Part shown: positions 23,103 to 32,352 of the stretch, piece by piece
How the letters are laid out: every line of letters begins with the position of its first letter
How positions within the stretch are numbered: the stretch's first letter is position 1
Source of the DNA: Tausonia pullulans
Taxonomy: Eukaryota > Basidiomycota > Tremellomycetes > Cystofilobasidiales > Mrakiaceae
DNA length: 64,000 nt
NCBI GenBank assembly: GCA_951802195.1
Contig: OX637637.1
Coordinates: forward strand, 186,001 to 250,000
Reading direction: 5' to 3'
Notes under the pieces: generated by a model
What the model was told of the DNA's origin: nothing
Seen by the model: the letters and a program-made list of their open reading frames with translations, nothing else
Databases searched by the model: none
Made by a program: the position numbers and the translations under genes

Positions 23103-23350
23103 GTCTTTTGGCTGTCTTTTGGCTGTCTTTTGGCTGGACAGATGATGATTCGAGCTTTTGCGCGATGCCAGGAACAAACGTCGCCTGTTTGCGCGGCGTT
23201 CGCTGTCTGTTCTCCATCGAGAGCATAGATCCTCCGAGCAACCTCGGTTCGAGTCCGGGCACTGCCTGTCCGCCTGTACGATCATGTACAAGGCACGGCG
23301 GTGTAGTATAGATGGTTAGTACACTCGGTTCTGAAAACAATCCCTTTTGC
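23103..23350 (+). repeat. Duplicated block, copy 2
   Basis: Second copy of the block at 22249-22486. It has three GTCTTTTGGCTG units at its left end where copy 1 has two; the remainder matches almost completely until just past the T-run. Confidence 0.9.
23234..23335 (+). tRNA. Permuted tRNA-Gln(CTG), copy 2
   Basis: 3' half 23234-23267, 29 nt linker, 5' half 23297-23335. Both halves and the linker are identical to copy 1; the trailer differs slightly (AACAATCCC before TTTT). It shares the same ~120 bp upstream sequence as copy 1, so whatever drives one should drive the other. Confidence 0.8.
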
Positions 23351-23633
23351 CGTGTATTCGAGGAGGTGGGCGAGCACGCCGATTGAGAAGGGGCCGGGCT
23401 GGCAGGCAGACGGATCATTTTGCACCATCATCTCCACCACCCTCAGTTAGTATGATCTGTTTATATAATCCAGTTCGCAAAGAATATTATATGTATGTTG
23501 TTATGGCAATGTTGTTGTTAGTACTATCGGCATGTTTGTTCTCATTGTTTATATTATGACCATCTGATCACTCCCGATTTCAAGACGCAATAATCGTAGT
23601 CACGGGAGAGGGCGGGAAGCGAGAAAATCCAAC
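23351..23633. other. AT-richer spacer between tRNA copy 2 and the LINE array
   Basis: About 280 bp of lower-GC sequence with no ORF or RNA gene that I can support. Confidence 0.4.
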
Positions 23634-23891
23634 CCTTTTTTTGTATTCAACAACAACTATACGTAGAGGACGAGGTGACCCTATGAGCGATAGCGAGTCG
23701 TAGCTAGATAGAGGGAGAGCGAAGATCAAAGAAGACGTGGAAGGAAAGCAAAAGATGGGTAAGGGGTATAGGCCCATTAGAAAAAGTAAAATGTTTATTT
23801 TTGTTGTATTTAAGTCATGAGTCATACGTAGAGAACGAGGTAACCCTATGAGAGATGGTGAAATGTTTCTTTTTGTATTTAAGTCAAAAAT
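23634..23891 (-). repeat. Stack of truncated LINE 3' tails, head to tail
   Basis: Reading leftward after the 3' end of the long LINE, three further 5'-truncated pieces of the same 3' UTR follow, each ending in an A-rich tail after a (G)ACTTAAATACAA-type motif. The last piece (about 23634-23790) is the longest and the most diverged. The shared core is TCATAGGGTTACCTCGTTCT or close variants. Confidence 0.8.
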
Positions 23892-24119
23892 GTTTTTTTT
23901 TGTATTTAAGTCATGAGTTATACGTAGAGAACGAGGTAACCCTATGAGAGATATCGAGTAGTAGCCAGATAGAGGGAGAGCGAAAGTAAATAACAGGTAG
24001 AAGGAAAGCAATATATGGGTGTGGACATAGGCCCATTAAAGAGGTAAGATATTAAGATGACCAGCTACATCAAGCAGTGGCTATGGACCAGCCATACTTC
24101 CCCACCCCAGACCTGCTTG

Positions 24120-27100
24120 TCACCCAGGATCGATGTCGGCGCCGACCGCAGTTCCATCCATCTGGTCCCTGCGAGCTATCCACCTCGTACTCGACTGCCA
24201 GTGTGTCTGCCGGATCATAGACGCGATCTTGCGGATCTCCTCGTCCGTGACAGGATCGAGGGCTGCGATCTTGCTGTACCTCCGCCTCCGGACGGATCGC
24301 CATGTCCGGGCAACAAAGATGCAGTGGAAGAGGAAGACCCCCCTCGGCGGCGACGGTGTCGGGCAGACAAGCGTCTGGAGGGAGGGAGGATGGGAGGGGA
24401 GTGAAGGAGAGGCACGCGCTGCCGCAGCCGACCAGATAGCGCCCACGACGGGACACGGCTCGTCGAAGAGGTGGAAGAAGGACTCGACGGGGGCCGTCAG
24501 GCACAGCGCACATCGCTTGGACCTGTTGTGCGGCGTAGCGGTTCCGTCGGCGAGGAATGCCGCAGCAGTATGCTTTCCTGGGTGGAGGCTGTACAGCGAG
24601 AAGCGATGGGCCAAGTCGACGTCTTCGGGCGACGCTCGGGACACGGCCTTGAGCAAGCACCACTGCCGCTTCCAATCAATCTTGGTGAGCGCCGGGAAGT
24701 GGTCCTGCCAGCCCTTTGGGATGATGAGGCCGCGGTTGGCTAGAGTACGACTGTGTGCGCCGTGGGGTTCACGAGGGGCGTTCAGCCGGCCGAGGTTTGT
24801 GTGGATAGGGAGGAGACCCAGCCGCAACTGGCTATCTGTACCGAACGTAGACATCCAGTGGACAGCGTTCCTCCAGCGGTCTTGATTCCAATAGCTCATG
24901 TCAAAGCTGACTTCTTCGAACCATGCCCGGAGGTAAGCCTGGCATCGCGCAGGGAGAGCTCCTTGGAGCTTTGTGATGGCATTCCACCAGACGGCTGGGA
25001 AGAACCATTGACCTTCCACTGGGGAAAGGAATACGCCTAGCCAGCTGAAATTGGCGGGCCGAGGTCCTCTGATGAACTCTCCATCCCGGAAGATGGTGCG
25101 AGTCAGCATTCTATAAGCTTCTGGATCGAGGCTCATGGTATGGATGATGCGCTTGCGAATGCGGATCGATGCGGGAAGCTCCGGTCTGAAGAGCACATCG
25201 CCCGCCCACTGAGCGCGCGCTTTGATGAGCCGGAAGCGGAGTGGCGTGAAGCCGAAGCCGCCGAGGTCTCGAGGGGTTTCTAGACGTTCTCTGCTGACGT
25301 CGTGGTGTTTCGATCGGTAGAGGGACTTGTAGGCCGTTGCCTCGAGGTCTTCCAGGATATCGTCTGGGCACGGCAGGAAGCGGTCCAGGTAGATGATCTT
25401 CGAGTAGATGTACTGGTTGATGACGTTGCATCGCGCAAGGAGAGGGAGATCGTGCAGCGGGATGCGAGCAAGACGAGCCTTCAGCTTGCCGATGACATCT
25501 CGCCAGCAAGCAGGCACGTTGACCGTGCGACCGCATGGAACGCCGAGGAAGTCGAATGAAAGCGTTTGGACGCGCCATTCGTGGTACCTCGTAGGCGCAT
25601 CCGTCCGGCATGACCCTAGAGGATAGAGGAGTGATTTCTGGTAGTTCAGCTTGCTTGCTGCGGCTTTCTCGTACTCTCGGAGGCAGACCGTCGCCTCATC
25701 GACCTCCGACCAAGTCCGACACCGGATACTAAGATCGTCTGCAAAGAGAAGGGCCTTCCGCTCATGTAGAGGGGACGGATTGGCCGGTAGGAGGCGATGG
25801 CGGAGCATACACGCCAGCGGCTCCAGAAGGAGGGCGAAGATCGTCGGTGCCGCGGGATCGCCCTGTCGGACACCAGACCGGATGTCGATGGCTTGACCCA
25901 TCCATCCGTTGATCATGAGCCGAGCTGTCTGGGAGGTCATCGTTGAGGTGATCCACGCGGCGGCGCGTGGGCCAAACCCCATGTGGCGGAGGCAGGGGCC
26001 AACAAAGTCGTGCGATACTCTGTCGTATGCCTTCTCAAAGTCGACTTGGGCGAGGACGCCAGGTAAAAGGTCTTCGTCGTCAATGGCGAGCTGGAGAGAG
26101 GAGATGTTGCGACCCGAGTCGCGGCCAGGGAGGAAGCCTGTCTGGTCCCCGTCGATGAGGGTGTCCACAACGGTGAGCAGGCGGCTGTTGATGGCAAGGG
26201 AGAAGATGCGTGCGTCAACGTTGATGAGCGAGATCGGACGATAGTTGGCAATCTGGTCGCGATCTCCCTTCTTCTTGAAGATGAGATGGATATGGGCCTC
26301 GCGCTGTGAGGCGGATCGGAGGCCTGTCTCCGGAACGAGGTTCAGTAGGCTGAGGAGGATCGGGCCGACGACAGCCCATGTGGCCTGGTAGAACTCGACG
26401 GGGATCCCGTCACTTCCTGGTGTCTTGTTACGGTTCGATCTGAACGTAGCCCGCCTGAGCTCGTCCGGTTCGAAGGGTTTCTCGAGGGTCCGACTCTGGG
26501 AGTCGTCGAGTGTGTTGGTGACATATTGGAGGGCGTTGGCGTGCTCGGCAGCTGGCGTCGTCTTGGTCTCATAGAGAGTCGTGTAGAAGGTGTGTGCTGT
26601 AGCTAGAATGCTCTCGTTGTTTGCGATGGCTGCGGCTGCTGGGTTGTCGAGAGGCCGCAGGGCTGCGATAGTGTCGGCCTGGCGGACGATCTTGAGTCGC
26701 TGCTTGACGGCATACTCGCTTGTGTTGGCTGGTTCGAGGTGGGCTCGAAGAGCGTGGCCTTGGAGGATCGACCTGTGTGGATCCCCGCCCGACACTCTGC
26801 TCATTCGGGCGAGGTGTCTTGAGATGCAAGACGCCTGTTCCGCTATCTGACGCTTGGTCTTGTCCCAGGCCTCGAAGGGGTCTCTGATCTCGGTGAGCGC
26901 ATCTTGGTACCACTTGGGAACGTGGTAGAGGAAGTACTCAACAAAACCGGTAATCTTCAGAAGGTGAGTTCCGATCTTGTACGATCCGGGACCGTGCTCT
27001 ATTGCACCGGGGAAGGTGAGGCTGAGTGCGATCGGCTTGTGGCTGGAGTACAGGTGGCCAGACGGTCTTGGCAGGAAGCGCTGTTGCACGGCTCGGCTGG

Positions 27101-27794
27101 CGAGTAGAGGGGACAGATAGAAGCGATCGATGCGGCGATCTGCTCGCGTGATGCCAGTATAGTTAGTGTATTCGCGCTGGAGCGGGTATAGGGATCGGTA
27201 TGGGTCGGAGAGGGCAAAGTCCCGGGCCAGCCGGCACATTTCCTCCTTTCCCGCGTTCTGGGTAAATTGGCTCATCCCGTCGAGGTAGCTGTCCTCCACA
27301 CAGTTCCAGTCCCCTCCCAGGAGGAGAGGAATGTCAGAGTGGGCAGGTATCTTGCGAGATAGAGTAGAGAGGAACTCCTTTGTCGAGCGGCCGTTCGTTT
27401 GGCTGTCTCGGCAGGGGACATAGACTGCGGCCACCCTGACGGCTTCGCCGGCTATGGTGAAGACAGCATCCGTCAGGTTGGTTTGTAAGATGGGGGAGGA
27501 GCGGGAGATGGATCTGATCCTAGTTGGAGGGGTATCAGGAGGAAGGAATCGAGAGGCCTGCCGCCAGAGGATGGCAGTCTGGCATCCGACCGTAAAGATC
27601 GAGCCGAAGCCCATATCTTCACACTCAGCTGTCCAGGTCGCCACCTGACCTGGTGTTGTGCATGCTATTTCTGAGAGAAGGTATATGTCAGCCTTGGATC
27701 GTGAATATAGAGAGAGGAGGAGACTGCGGGCGCGATCTCGCGTGAACACCCTCTGGATGTTCGCCGCGACGATCTGTACATCATTGTACACCAT
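24120..27794 (-). CDS. LINE ORF2: AP endonuclease and reverse transcriptase
   Basis: 1224 residues, intact. The N-terminal endonuclease covers roughly residues 1-250, with LLLGGDWNCVED, ITRADRRIDRFYLSP and the C-terminal SSHKPIAL motif typical of APE-type LINEs. The reverse transcriptase covers roughly 430-700: NKTPGSDGIPVEFYQ, ANYRPISLINVDARIF, QVDFEKAYDRVSH, SGVRQGDPAAP and the catalytic LLFADDLSI. Near residue 1085 CALCLTAPVESFFHLFDEPC fits the zinc-binding segment often found after the RT of such elements. The start ATG at 27794 overlaps the ORF1 stop (TAATG), suggesting coupled termination and reinitiation. The product would nick DNA and prime reverse transcription in the nucleus. Confidence 0.92.
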   Translation of the reverse strand: MVYNDVQIVAANIQRVFTRDRARSLLLSLYSRSKADIYLLSEIACTTPGQVATWTAECEDMGFGSIFTVGCQTAILWRQASRFLPPDTPPTRIRSISRSSPILQTNLTDAVFTIAGEAVRVAAVYVPCRDSQTNGRSTKEFLSTLSRKIPAHSDIPLLLGGDWNCVEDSYLDGMSQFTQNAGKEEMCRLARDFALSDPYRSLYPLQREYTNYTGITRADRRIDRFYLSPLLASRAVQQRFLPRPSGHLYSSHKPIALSLTFPGAIEHGPGSYKIGTHLLKITGFVEYFLYHVPKWYQDALTEIRDPFEAWDKTKRQIAEQASCISRHLARMSRVSGGDPHRSILQGHALRAHLEPANTSEYAVKQRLKIVRQADTIAALRPLDNPAAAAIANNESILATAHTFYTTLYETKTTPAAEHANALQYVTNTLDDSQSRTLEKPFEPDELRRATFRSNRNKTPGSDGIPVEFYQATWAVVGPILLSLLNLVPETGLRSASQREAHIHLIFKKKGDRDQIANYRPISLINVDARIFSLAINSRLLTVVDTLIDGDQTGFLPGRDSGRNISSLQLAIDDEDLLPGVLAQVDFEKAYDRVSHDFVGPCLRHMGFGPRAAAWITSTMTSQTARLMINGWMGQAIDIRSGVRQGDPAAPTIFALLLEPLACMLRHRLLPANPSPLHERKALLFADDLSIRCRTWSEVDEATVCLREYEKAAASKLNYQKSLLYPLGSCRTDAPTRYHEWRVQTLSFDFLGVPCGRTVNVPACWRDVIGKLKARLARIPLHDLPLLARCNVINQYIYSKIIYLDRFLPCPDDILEDLEATAYKSLYRSKHHDVSRERLETPRDLGGFGFTPLRFRLIKARAQWAGDVLFRPELPASIRIRKRIIHTMSLDPEAYRMLTRTIFRDGEFIRGPRPANFSWLGVFLSPVEGQWFFPAVWWNAITKLQGALPARCQAYLRAWFEEVSFDMSYWNQDRWRNAVHWMSTFGTDSQLRLGLLPIHTNLGRLNAPREPHGAHSRTLANRGLIIPKGWQDHFPALTKIDWKRQWCLLKAVSRASPEDVDLAHRFSLYSLHPGKHTAAAFLADGTATPHNRSKRCALCLTAPVESFFHLFDEPCPVVGAIWSAAAARASPSLPSHPPSLQTLVCPTPSPPRGVFLFHCIFVARTWRSVRRRRYSKIAALDPVTDEEIRKIASMIRQTHWQSSTRWIARRDQMDGTAVGADIDPG

Positions 27795-29704
27795 TATTCT
27801 TCCATGTCCTCGGCTTCAGCCAAGGTCACGAGGGTGCGCTCGATGGATGCCTGGGAGGACGGCGTGGAGGAGATGAGAGAAGGAGTGGAGGGTGGGTTTA
27901 GGGGGATTGAAGATGGGGGGGAGGGGGATGAGGGAGGGGGAGACGATGGTGACAGGGGAGGTGGGGTGGGAGGAGGATGCTCGTCTTCGACCTGCATCCC
28001 GTCTTCTGTCCTCTCCAGACCCCCCTCGTTGTCCTCCTCTAGGGCGCTCAGCGTGCGAATGGGTTGCGAGCCCGCATTGCGCGGTGCTTGCTCTGAGTGG
28101 GAGTGGGAGGAGTCGGCGTAGGCAGGAGGTGTCACCACCTCCGTCGTGGCTTCCGTCGGCCTGTTCAGTGACCTCCTTTTGGATTTTTGTACGAGCTGGT
28201 ATCCATCCAGGTCTGTTCCCGGTTCGACAGGTCTCTGGGGGGGTCCTTCGGTTGGTGCTCGCGCATTCGCTGGAAGGTTTGCCTTCGGACGACCTGGGCA
28301 TCAGGCCGATGGGTGAGCGTGCGATCCGCATCCGCCACACTCTGGAGCGGTAGGACACTTGGCACGAGCGTGCTCAAATGAGTGGCAGTAATAGCAGTAT
28401 GACGAGGCTGGTCGAGCTGGAGAGTTCGTCCCAGTGCCAGGTTGGACAGGTTTGAAGATGACATGTTGGTTGACCCAGCCGGGTAGCTGTTGAGGGAATG
28501 CATTTGCCCTCGGCATCGTCTTGGAGCCAGAAAGGTCGAGCAGGACTCTAACCCGGCCAGTTGGGACGCCGGGTAGGCGGGCGTAATACTGACGCTGGAA
28601 TATGATGACTCTGTCTCCAGAAGCTTCTACTTGTTTGCGAAAAGCTTCCTCCACTCCGTCTTCGTCTTCGAAGTTCACCAGCAGACCTTCTTGCAGGAGC
28701 TTGTTTTGGGAATTGTAGCACGCGTGGATCTGGGGTTTGACGCCTCTCACATTTAGCGGGAGGGCCTGTAGTTGAGTCAAGATGTCTTGAGCATTTCCTC
28801 GGGAGTTGACTATAAGGAGCATTCTGTCTTTTGGGTCCTTGACAGGACGGATCATGAAAGACAGTCGTTCGTCGCACTTTGAGATTGCGAGAGAGATCTC
28901 GAAAGGAGTGGTATCTCGAGGGACTGAGATGGCTAGACAGTTCCCGCGGTCGGTAGCCAAGGCTGGGGCGATTGGGGTATTGTCCTGCGGATGTTGTTGA
29001 GCGGTTCCGAAGACGAAAGGGAACTGGGGCTGGGTGCCAGACGAGTCACGTTGTCTCGCAGCTGAGGTTGTAGGATGAGCCTGTTTGGCGGCGTTCGCAT
29101 ATGAGCGGCCGATGGCGTTCGGCTGGGATTTCGCGGCGGCGCGAGTGCGAGTGCGAGTGCCGGCGGAGTTCGCCGGCACGGGCGACGCGGTGCCGGGGAC
29201 GAAGAGAGGTTGTTGAGGGAGAGTCTCGCCTGTAGAGCGAGACGGAGTGAGACGCGTCACTTCGGACGTGGAGGATAGAGCGGCATTGAGGTCGCTGATG
29301 GCTGAGCTCGACCGCGTGATACGGCGAGCTGGGGGAGTTGCAGGAGTTCTGCGGAGGGGGGAGGGAGAAGAGAGGAGGGCCGTGGGGCTGATATGGATAT
29401 GGGGCGTGGTGGGGTTGGTAGGGTTGGTACGATTGGTACGATTGGTAGGAGTGCTGGGGTCGGTAGGATTGGTAGGAGTGCTAGGGCTGCTAGGACTGGT
29501 CGGATGGGCAGGTGGGCTGAGAGTGGGTTTGCTGACGGGCGTTTGAGGACGTTCGTCGACGCGAGAGGGCGTATTGGTCGCGTCTTGGACGCTGGGGGTT
29601 TCATCGGATCCACTCTTTCTCTTTGCTGGAGAGGGAGGGTCTGGGGGATCCTTGGGAGCCTTGAGGGCTTCTTGGAGTCGCTTGGGGGTTGATTCACTAG
29701 GCAT
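27794..29704 (-). CDS. LINE ORF1: Gag-like protein with zinc knuckles, one in-frame TGA
   Basis: Nucleic-acid-binding first ORF of the LINE. Starts MPSESTPKRLQEALKAP with a Pro/Thr/Asn-rich region containing PTNPTDPS-like repeats, then an RRM-like or globular domain around LAISVPRDTTPFEISLAISK. The first zinc knuckle reads CYYCHSFEHARAKC (CX2CX4HX4C). The second reads CGGCGSHAH, three residues, a TGA codon (28301-28303), then Cys, so the spacing of a full CX2CX4HX4C motif is kept only if the TGA counts as one residue. After it the same frame stays open to the TAA at 27794-27796. The most economical reading is a recent CGA-to-TGA change; readthrough is the alternative. Confidence 0.8.
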
Positions 29705-29756
29705 AAGGTAGGGTGACCTGGATTGACCTGGTGGTGGTTTTTTGTAGTTTTTTTTT

Positions 29757-29903
29757 TAGTTTTTTTTTGTATTTAAGTCATGAGTTATACGTAGAGAACG
29801 AGGTAACTCTATGAGTTTTTTTGTATTTAAGTCATGAGTTATACGTGGAGAACGAGGTAACCCTATGAGAGATAGCGAGTTGTAGCTAGATAGAGGGAGA
29901 GCG
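29757..29903 (-). repeat. LINE tails immediately upstream of the full LINE
   Basis: Two further truncated 3' tails in the same orientation as the long LINE, each with the TCATGACTTAAATACAAAA-type end at its left side. The long element therefore begins directly after the tail of an earlier insertion. Confidence 0.82.
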
Positions 29904-30132
29904 GACATGACCGAGCGCGAGAACGTCGGGCGAGGCGCCGTGGGAAGAGGGTTGGCCGAAACACTGGGGATGGTTGGCCGGACGGCGTGATGGGCGCCGT
30001 GAGAGGGGGGGGGGGGGGTTGGTCGAACCACCGGGATGGTGGTTGGCCGGAAGGGGGTAAAAAAGACCATTCCCATCAGTGATATGAATGTAAACACTGT
30101 GCGCACCTAGTATATCAAGTCTCTTCGACACT

Positions 30133-30281
30133 GACCCAGTGGTGTAGTGGTATCACGCGTCCTTCGGGCTTTCATAACCCGCCCCACATCGGGGTAGCGA
30201 TCTGGACGATTTCCTTCATTCGCAGGAGACGGTTCACCTCGATCATGGACGAGGTCCCCGGTTCAAATCCGGTCTGGGTCC
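30133..30281 (+). tRNA. tRNA-Pro(CGG) with a 77 nt intron
   Basis: Acceptor GACCCAG pairs with CTGGGTC; D arm GTG/CAC around TAGTGGTAT; anticodon stem CGTCC pairs with GGACG; T loop TTCAAAT with A and B boxes intact. The anticodon CGG (30165-30167) follows TT and is followed by G. The intron runs from 30169 to 30245, directly after base 37 as usual for nuclear tRNA introns, and holds AACCCG, which can pair with the anticodon region CGGG. The T stem has one C-T mismatch at its outer pair. The 77 nt intron is long for a fungal tRNA. LINE tails end 230 bp upstream. Confidence 0.82.
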
Positions 30282-32034
30282 ATTTTGCCGCGGTCCTTGG
30301 CTCTGTGGTCTTCCCTTGCGCTAGCTACCTTCCGTGAGGTCCAAGTTGGACCAGCGGGCATGGATCCTAGACCCTCCTGTAAACCTCCCTCGACGAGCAA
30401 CACTTTAACTGCGTGGAAGTCACTTGTCAAGTGCGGAGGAAGCGAAGCCAAGCAAGGGCCGAAGACATCAAGATCTGCTCTCTTCGCTCCTCTGCCCTCA
30501 ATCTTTTTCTTTTTTTTTTTTCGCTAAAAATGATAATGCTGATTGTACAGGCTCTGACGCACAAAATTGAGCCCCAGGTGGACATGAGAGCGCGCCAAAC
30601 GACGTCGATGAGGACGGTCTCCCATCGGAGGGCATCTCCTCTCGCCGTCGTCGACCCTGCTTCTCGGACGGTATGCAGATTTCGTTCTGCGCTAAGCCTT
30701 CGGCCAATACGGTGTTCCGTTTGCGTTTGTATGCGTCGGTAGGAGTGGAAATGAAGTGGTGCAGATGGTGTTAAGGTCAAGGTTCGCCCTGGGGTCCAAT
30801 GTGGATGCAAGCTTGCTTCGATATCTTGGGCTGGTTTGTCGAATCCAAATGGTAGTCAGGTTATAGAACAAAAGGTACGATCAACTGAGTGTCTTTGGGC
30901 TAACGGTAAGAAAACAAGGAGTGTGTGACAGTGTGGCTGAAGAGAGGCTGAAAGTATGGAAGCCGAGCAAACAAGGGCGCTGCTACACAGACGCGGAGCC
31001 GAGGTGGCGGGTCCGCGAGATTCTGCAGCCACATAGGCGCAAAGCCAATGTGGTGAACCCGTAAGATCCTGACACTCTAGGTCTCCGAGAATCGCACCTT
31101 CCAACAGATGGCAGGGGCTCGTCTCGAGATGTTGGGCAGGTTTGTCGAGTCCAAATGATAGCCAGCCAGAGTGCAGTACAAAGTGTACGATGGACTGTAA
31201 GTTTTCTGGATGAGGGTGAGAACAGGGGGAATGGCAAGGACTCCGGAGCGGGGGGGGGGGGGGGGGGACCAGAGAGAAAGGAGTATGGATCAGATGAGAC
31301 AAGATCAGGAACGAATAAATGAGAATGCTGTATGAGGAAAGGAAAAGCTACACTGACGCCGAGTTGACCAAGCGCAGGACCGAGATGGTAAATTTGGGAG
31401 ATCCGGGATATTCTTACATAGGACCGCTGTGGCAAATCCAGGATATCCGAAAATCCCGGGGATTAAGGAGAATCGGACACTGTGTCAGGATCGCGCTCTA
31501 CTTTCGCCATTGACAACTTGGTCTCATACTATCGGGTCTCACGTGTTCCGATTCAATGCCTTGCACCCGGCCATGTGTCAAAACGGCCAAAGCATGAACT
31601 CAGTTCCTCAAACGCAGACTCAGGAGTGGCCAGACGCAAAGCCGAAATGGCGGGTCCGCGAGGTCTTGACACTTGGCGGCGAGTGAGTATACATGCGGAT
31701 CTTAGTCGTCGGTCGAGTAGGGCAGTGAGGCACCTGCTACATGGCTCGCGAGATTGTCGCGCAGGTGTGCGGTGAGAGAGGGCTTGCGTCAAAAGGGGTT
31801 CAAAAAACCAGGTGGATCGATAATAATGGCAAGAGACCAGGCCATTGGAGGCTTACTCATAAATTACAGACCGAGGGGTCGGGTAAGCGAGACGGAGCCG
31901 TGAGAAGGCAAGACTGGAGCAAGAAGAAGGAAAAGAGACAGAGAGGGACACGGGGAAATGATTCACAGTGAGGCCACGAGGGAGGGCCAAAAATAAGACT
32001 GAGATGCTGAGATAGCTAGACATCTCTCTCCGTC
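30282..32034. other. Gene-poor stretch with degenerate repeats
   Basis: No supported gene over 1.75 kb. Blocks at about 30830-30900 and 31130-31205 resemble each other (CAGGTTTGTCGAGTCCAAAT and a related version). A second motif around TGGCGGGTCCGCGAG occurs near 31000 and 31650, with weaker relatives near 31070 and 31385. This looks like an old, decayed tandem duplication. A G17 homopolymer is at about 31251-31267. Confidence 0.5.
30800..31690. repeat. Degenerate tandem repeat region
   Basis: At least two motif families recur at 250-400 bp spacing: one around GTTTGTCGA(A/G)TCCAAATG(G/A)TAG and one around GGCGGGTCCGCGAG. Identity is partial, so borders are approximate. Confidence 0.5.
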
Positions 32035-32073
32035 TTCCTCCACCGTCTCGACAGTGGTGGCAAAAAGATTGTC

Positions 32074-32175
32074 TTCAGAACCGAGTGTACTAACCATCTA
32101 TACTACACCGCCGTGCCTTGTACATGATCGTACAGGCGGACAGGCAGTGCCCGGACTCGAACCGAGGTTGCTCGG
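32074..32175 (-). tRNA. Permuted tRNA-Gln(CTG), copy 3 (inverted)
   Basis: On the minus strand the 3' half is 32175-32142, the linker 32141-32113 and the 5' half 32112-32074; all 102 bases match copy 1. A TTTTT run follows at 32066-32062. Homology with copy 1 continues ~40 bp past the T-run but upstream it stops within a base or two of the first CCGAG base of the 3' half. So the upstream region differs from copies 1 and 2, which makes this an independent context for the same gene. Confidence 0.8.
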
Positions 32176-32269
32176 AAAATATATCTCAACGTGAAGATCT
32201 CAACATCGGTTTGATGCGACAACAGCAGCTCAGAGGAGACACGTTCTGGCTGCACAATGCGAAGGGATT

Positions 32270-32352
32270 TTCTCTATCTAGCTACGAATCACCATCTCTC
32301 ATAGGGTTACCTCGTTCTCTACGTATAACTCATGATTTAGATACAAAATAAG
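32270..32352 (+). mobile_element. Short 5'-truncated LINE tail (plus strand)
   Basis: Matches the LINE 3' UTR from CTCTATCTAGCTACGA to the ATTTAGATACAAAATAAG end. It lies ~95 bp upstream of permuted tRNA copy 3 and points away from it. Confidence 0.8.

Larger units (their letters stand above)
23892..29756 (-). mobile_element. Near full-length two-ORF non-LTR retrotransposon (LINE)
   Basis: Plain LINE with ORF1 (zinc knuckles) and ORF2 (AP-type endonuclease plus reverse transcriptase), a short 5' leader (about 50 nt) and a 3' UTR of ~230 nt ending in A-rich sequence. The ORFs abut through a TAATG overlap. ORF2 is open over its full length, while ORF1 has one in-frame TGA. It is flanked on both sides by tails of the same family in the same orientation, so it sits inside a head-to-tail array. 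The clade is not settled by eye; a fungal Tad-like or related APE-type clade is likely. No RNase H domain was recognised. Confidence 0.9.

Noticed and set aside
27816-28358. Third LINE ORF in another frame
   Set aside because: Arg/Ser/Pro-rich shadow of the ORF1 C-terminal extension; the ORF1 frame continues open past the single TGA.
31250-31267. Long G homopolymer as a functional signal
   Set aside because: Similar G or C runs occur near 6300, 30010, 42105 and 46935; they look like ordinary homopolymer drift or sequencing-prone tracts.
21704-32352. CRISPR array or LTR element in the repeat island
   Set aside because: The repeats are irregular LINE 3' tails with A-rich ends and have no regular spacers; I see no long direct terminal repeats and no integrase or protease.
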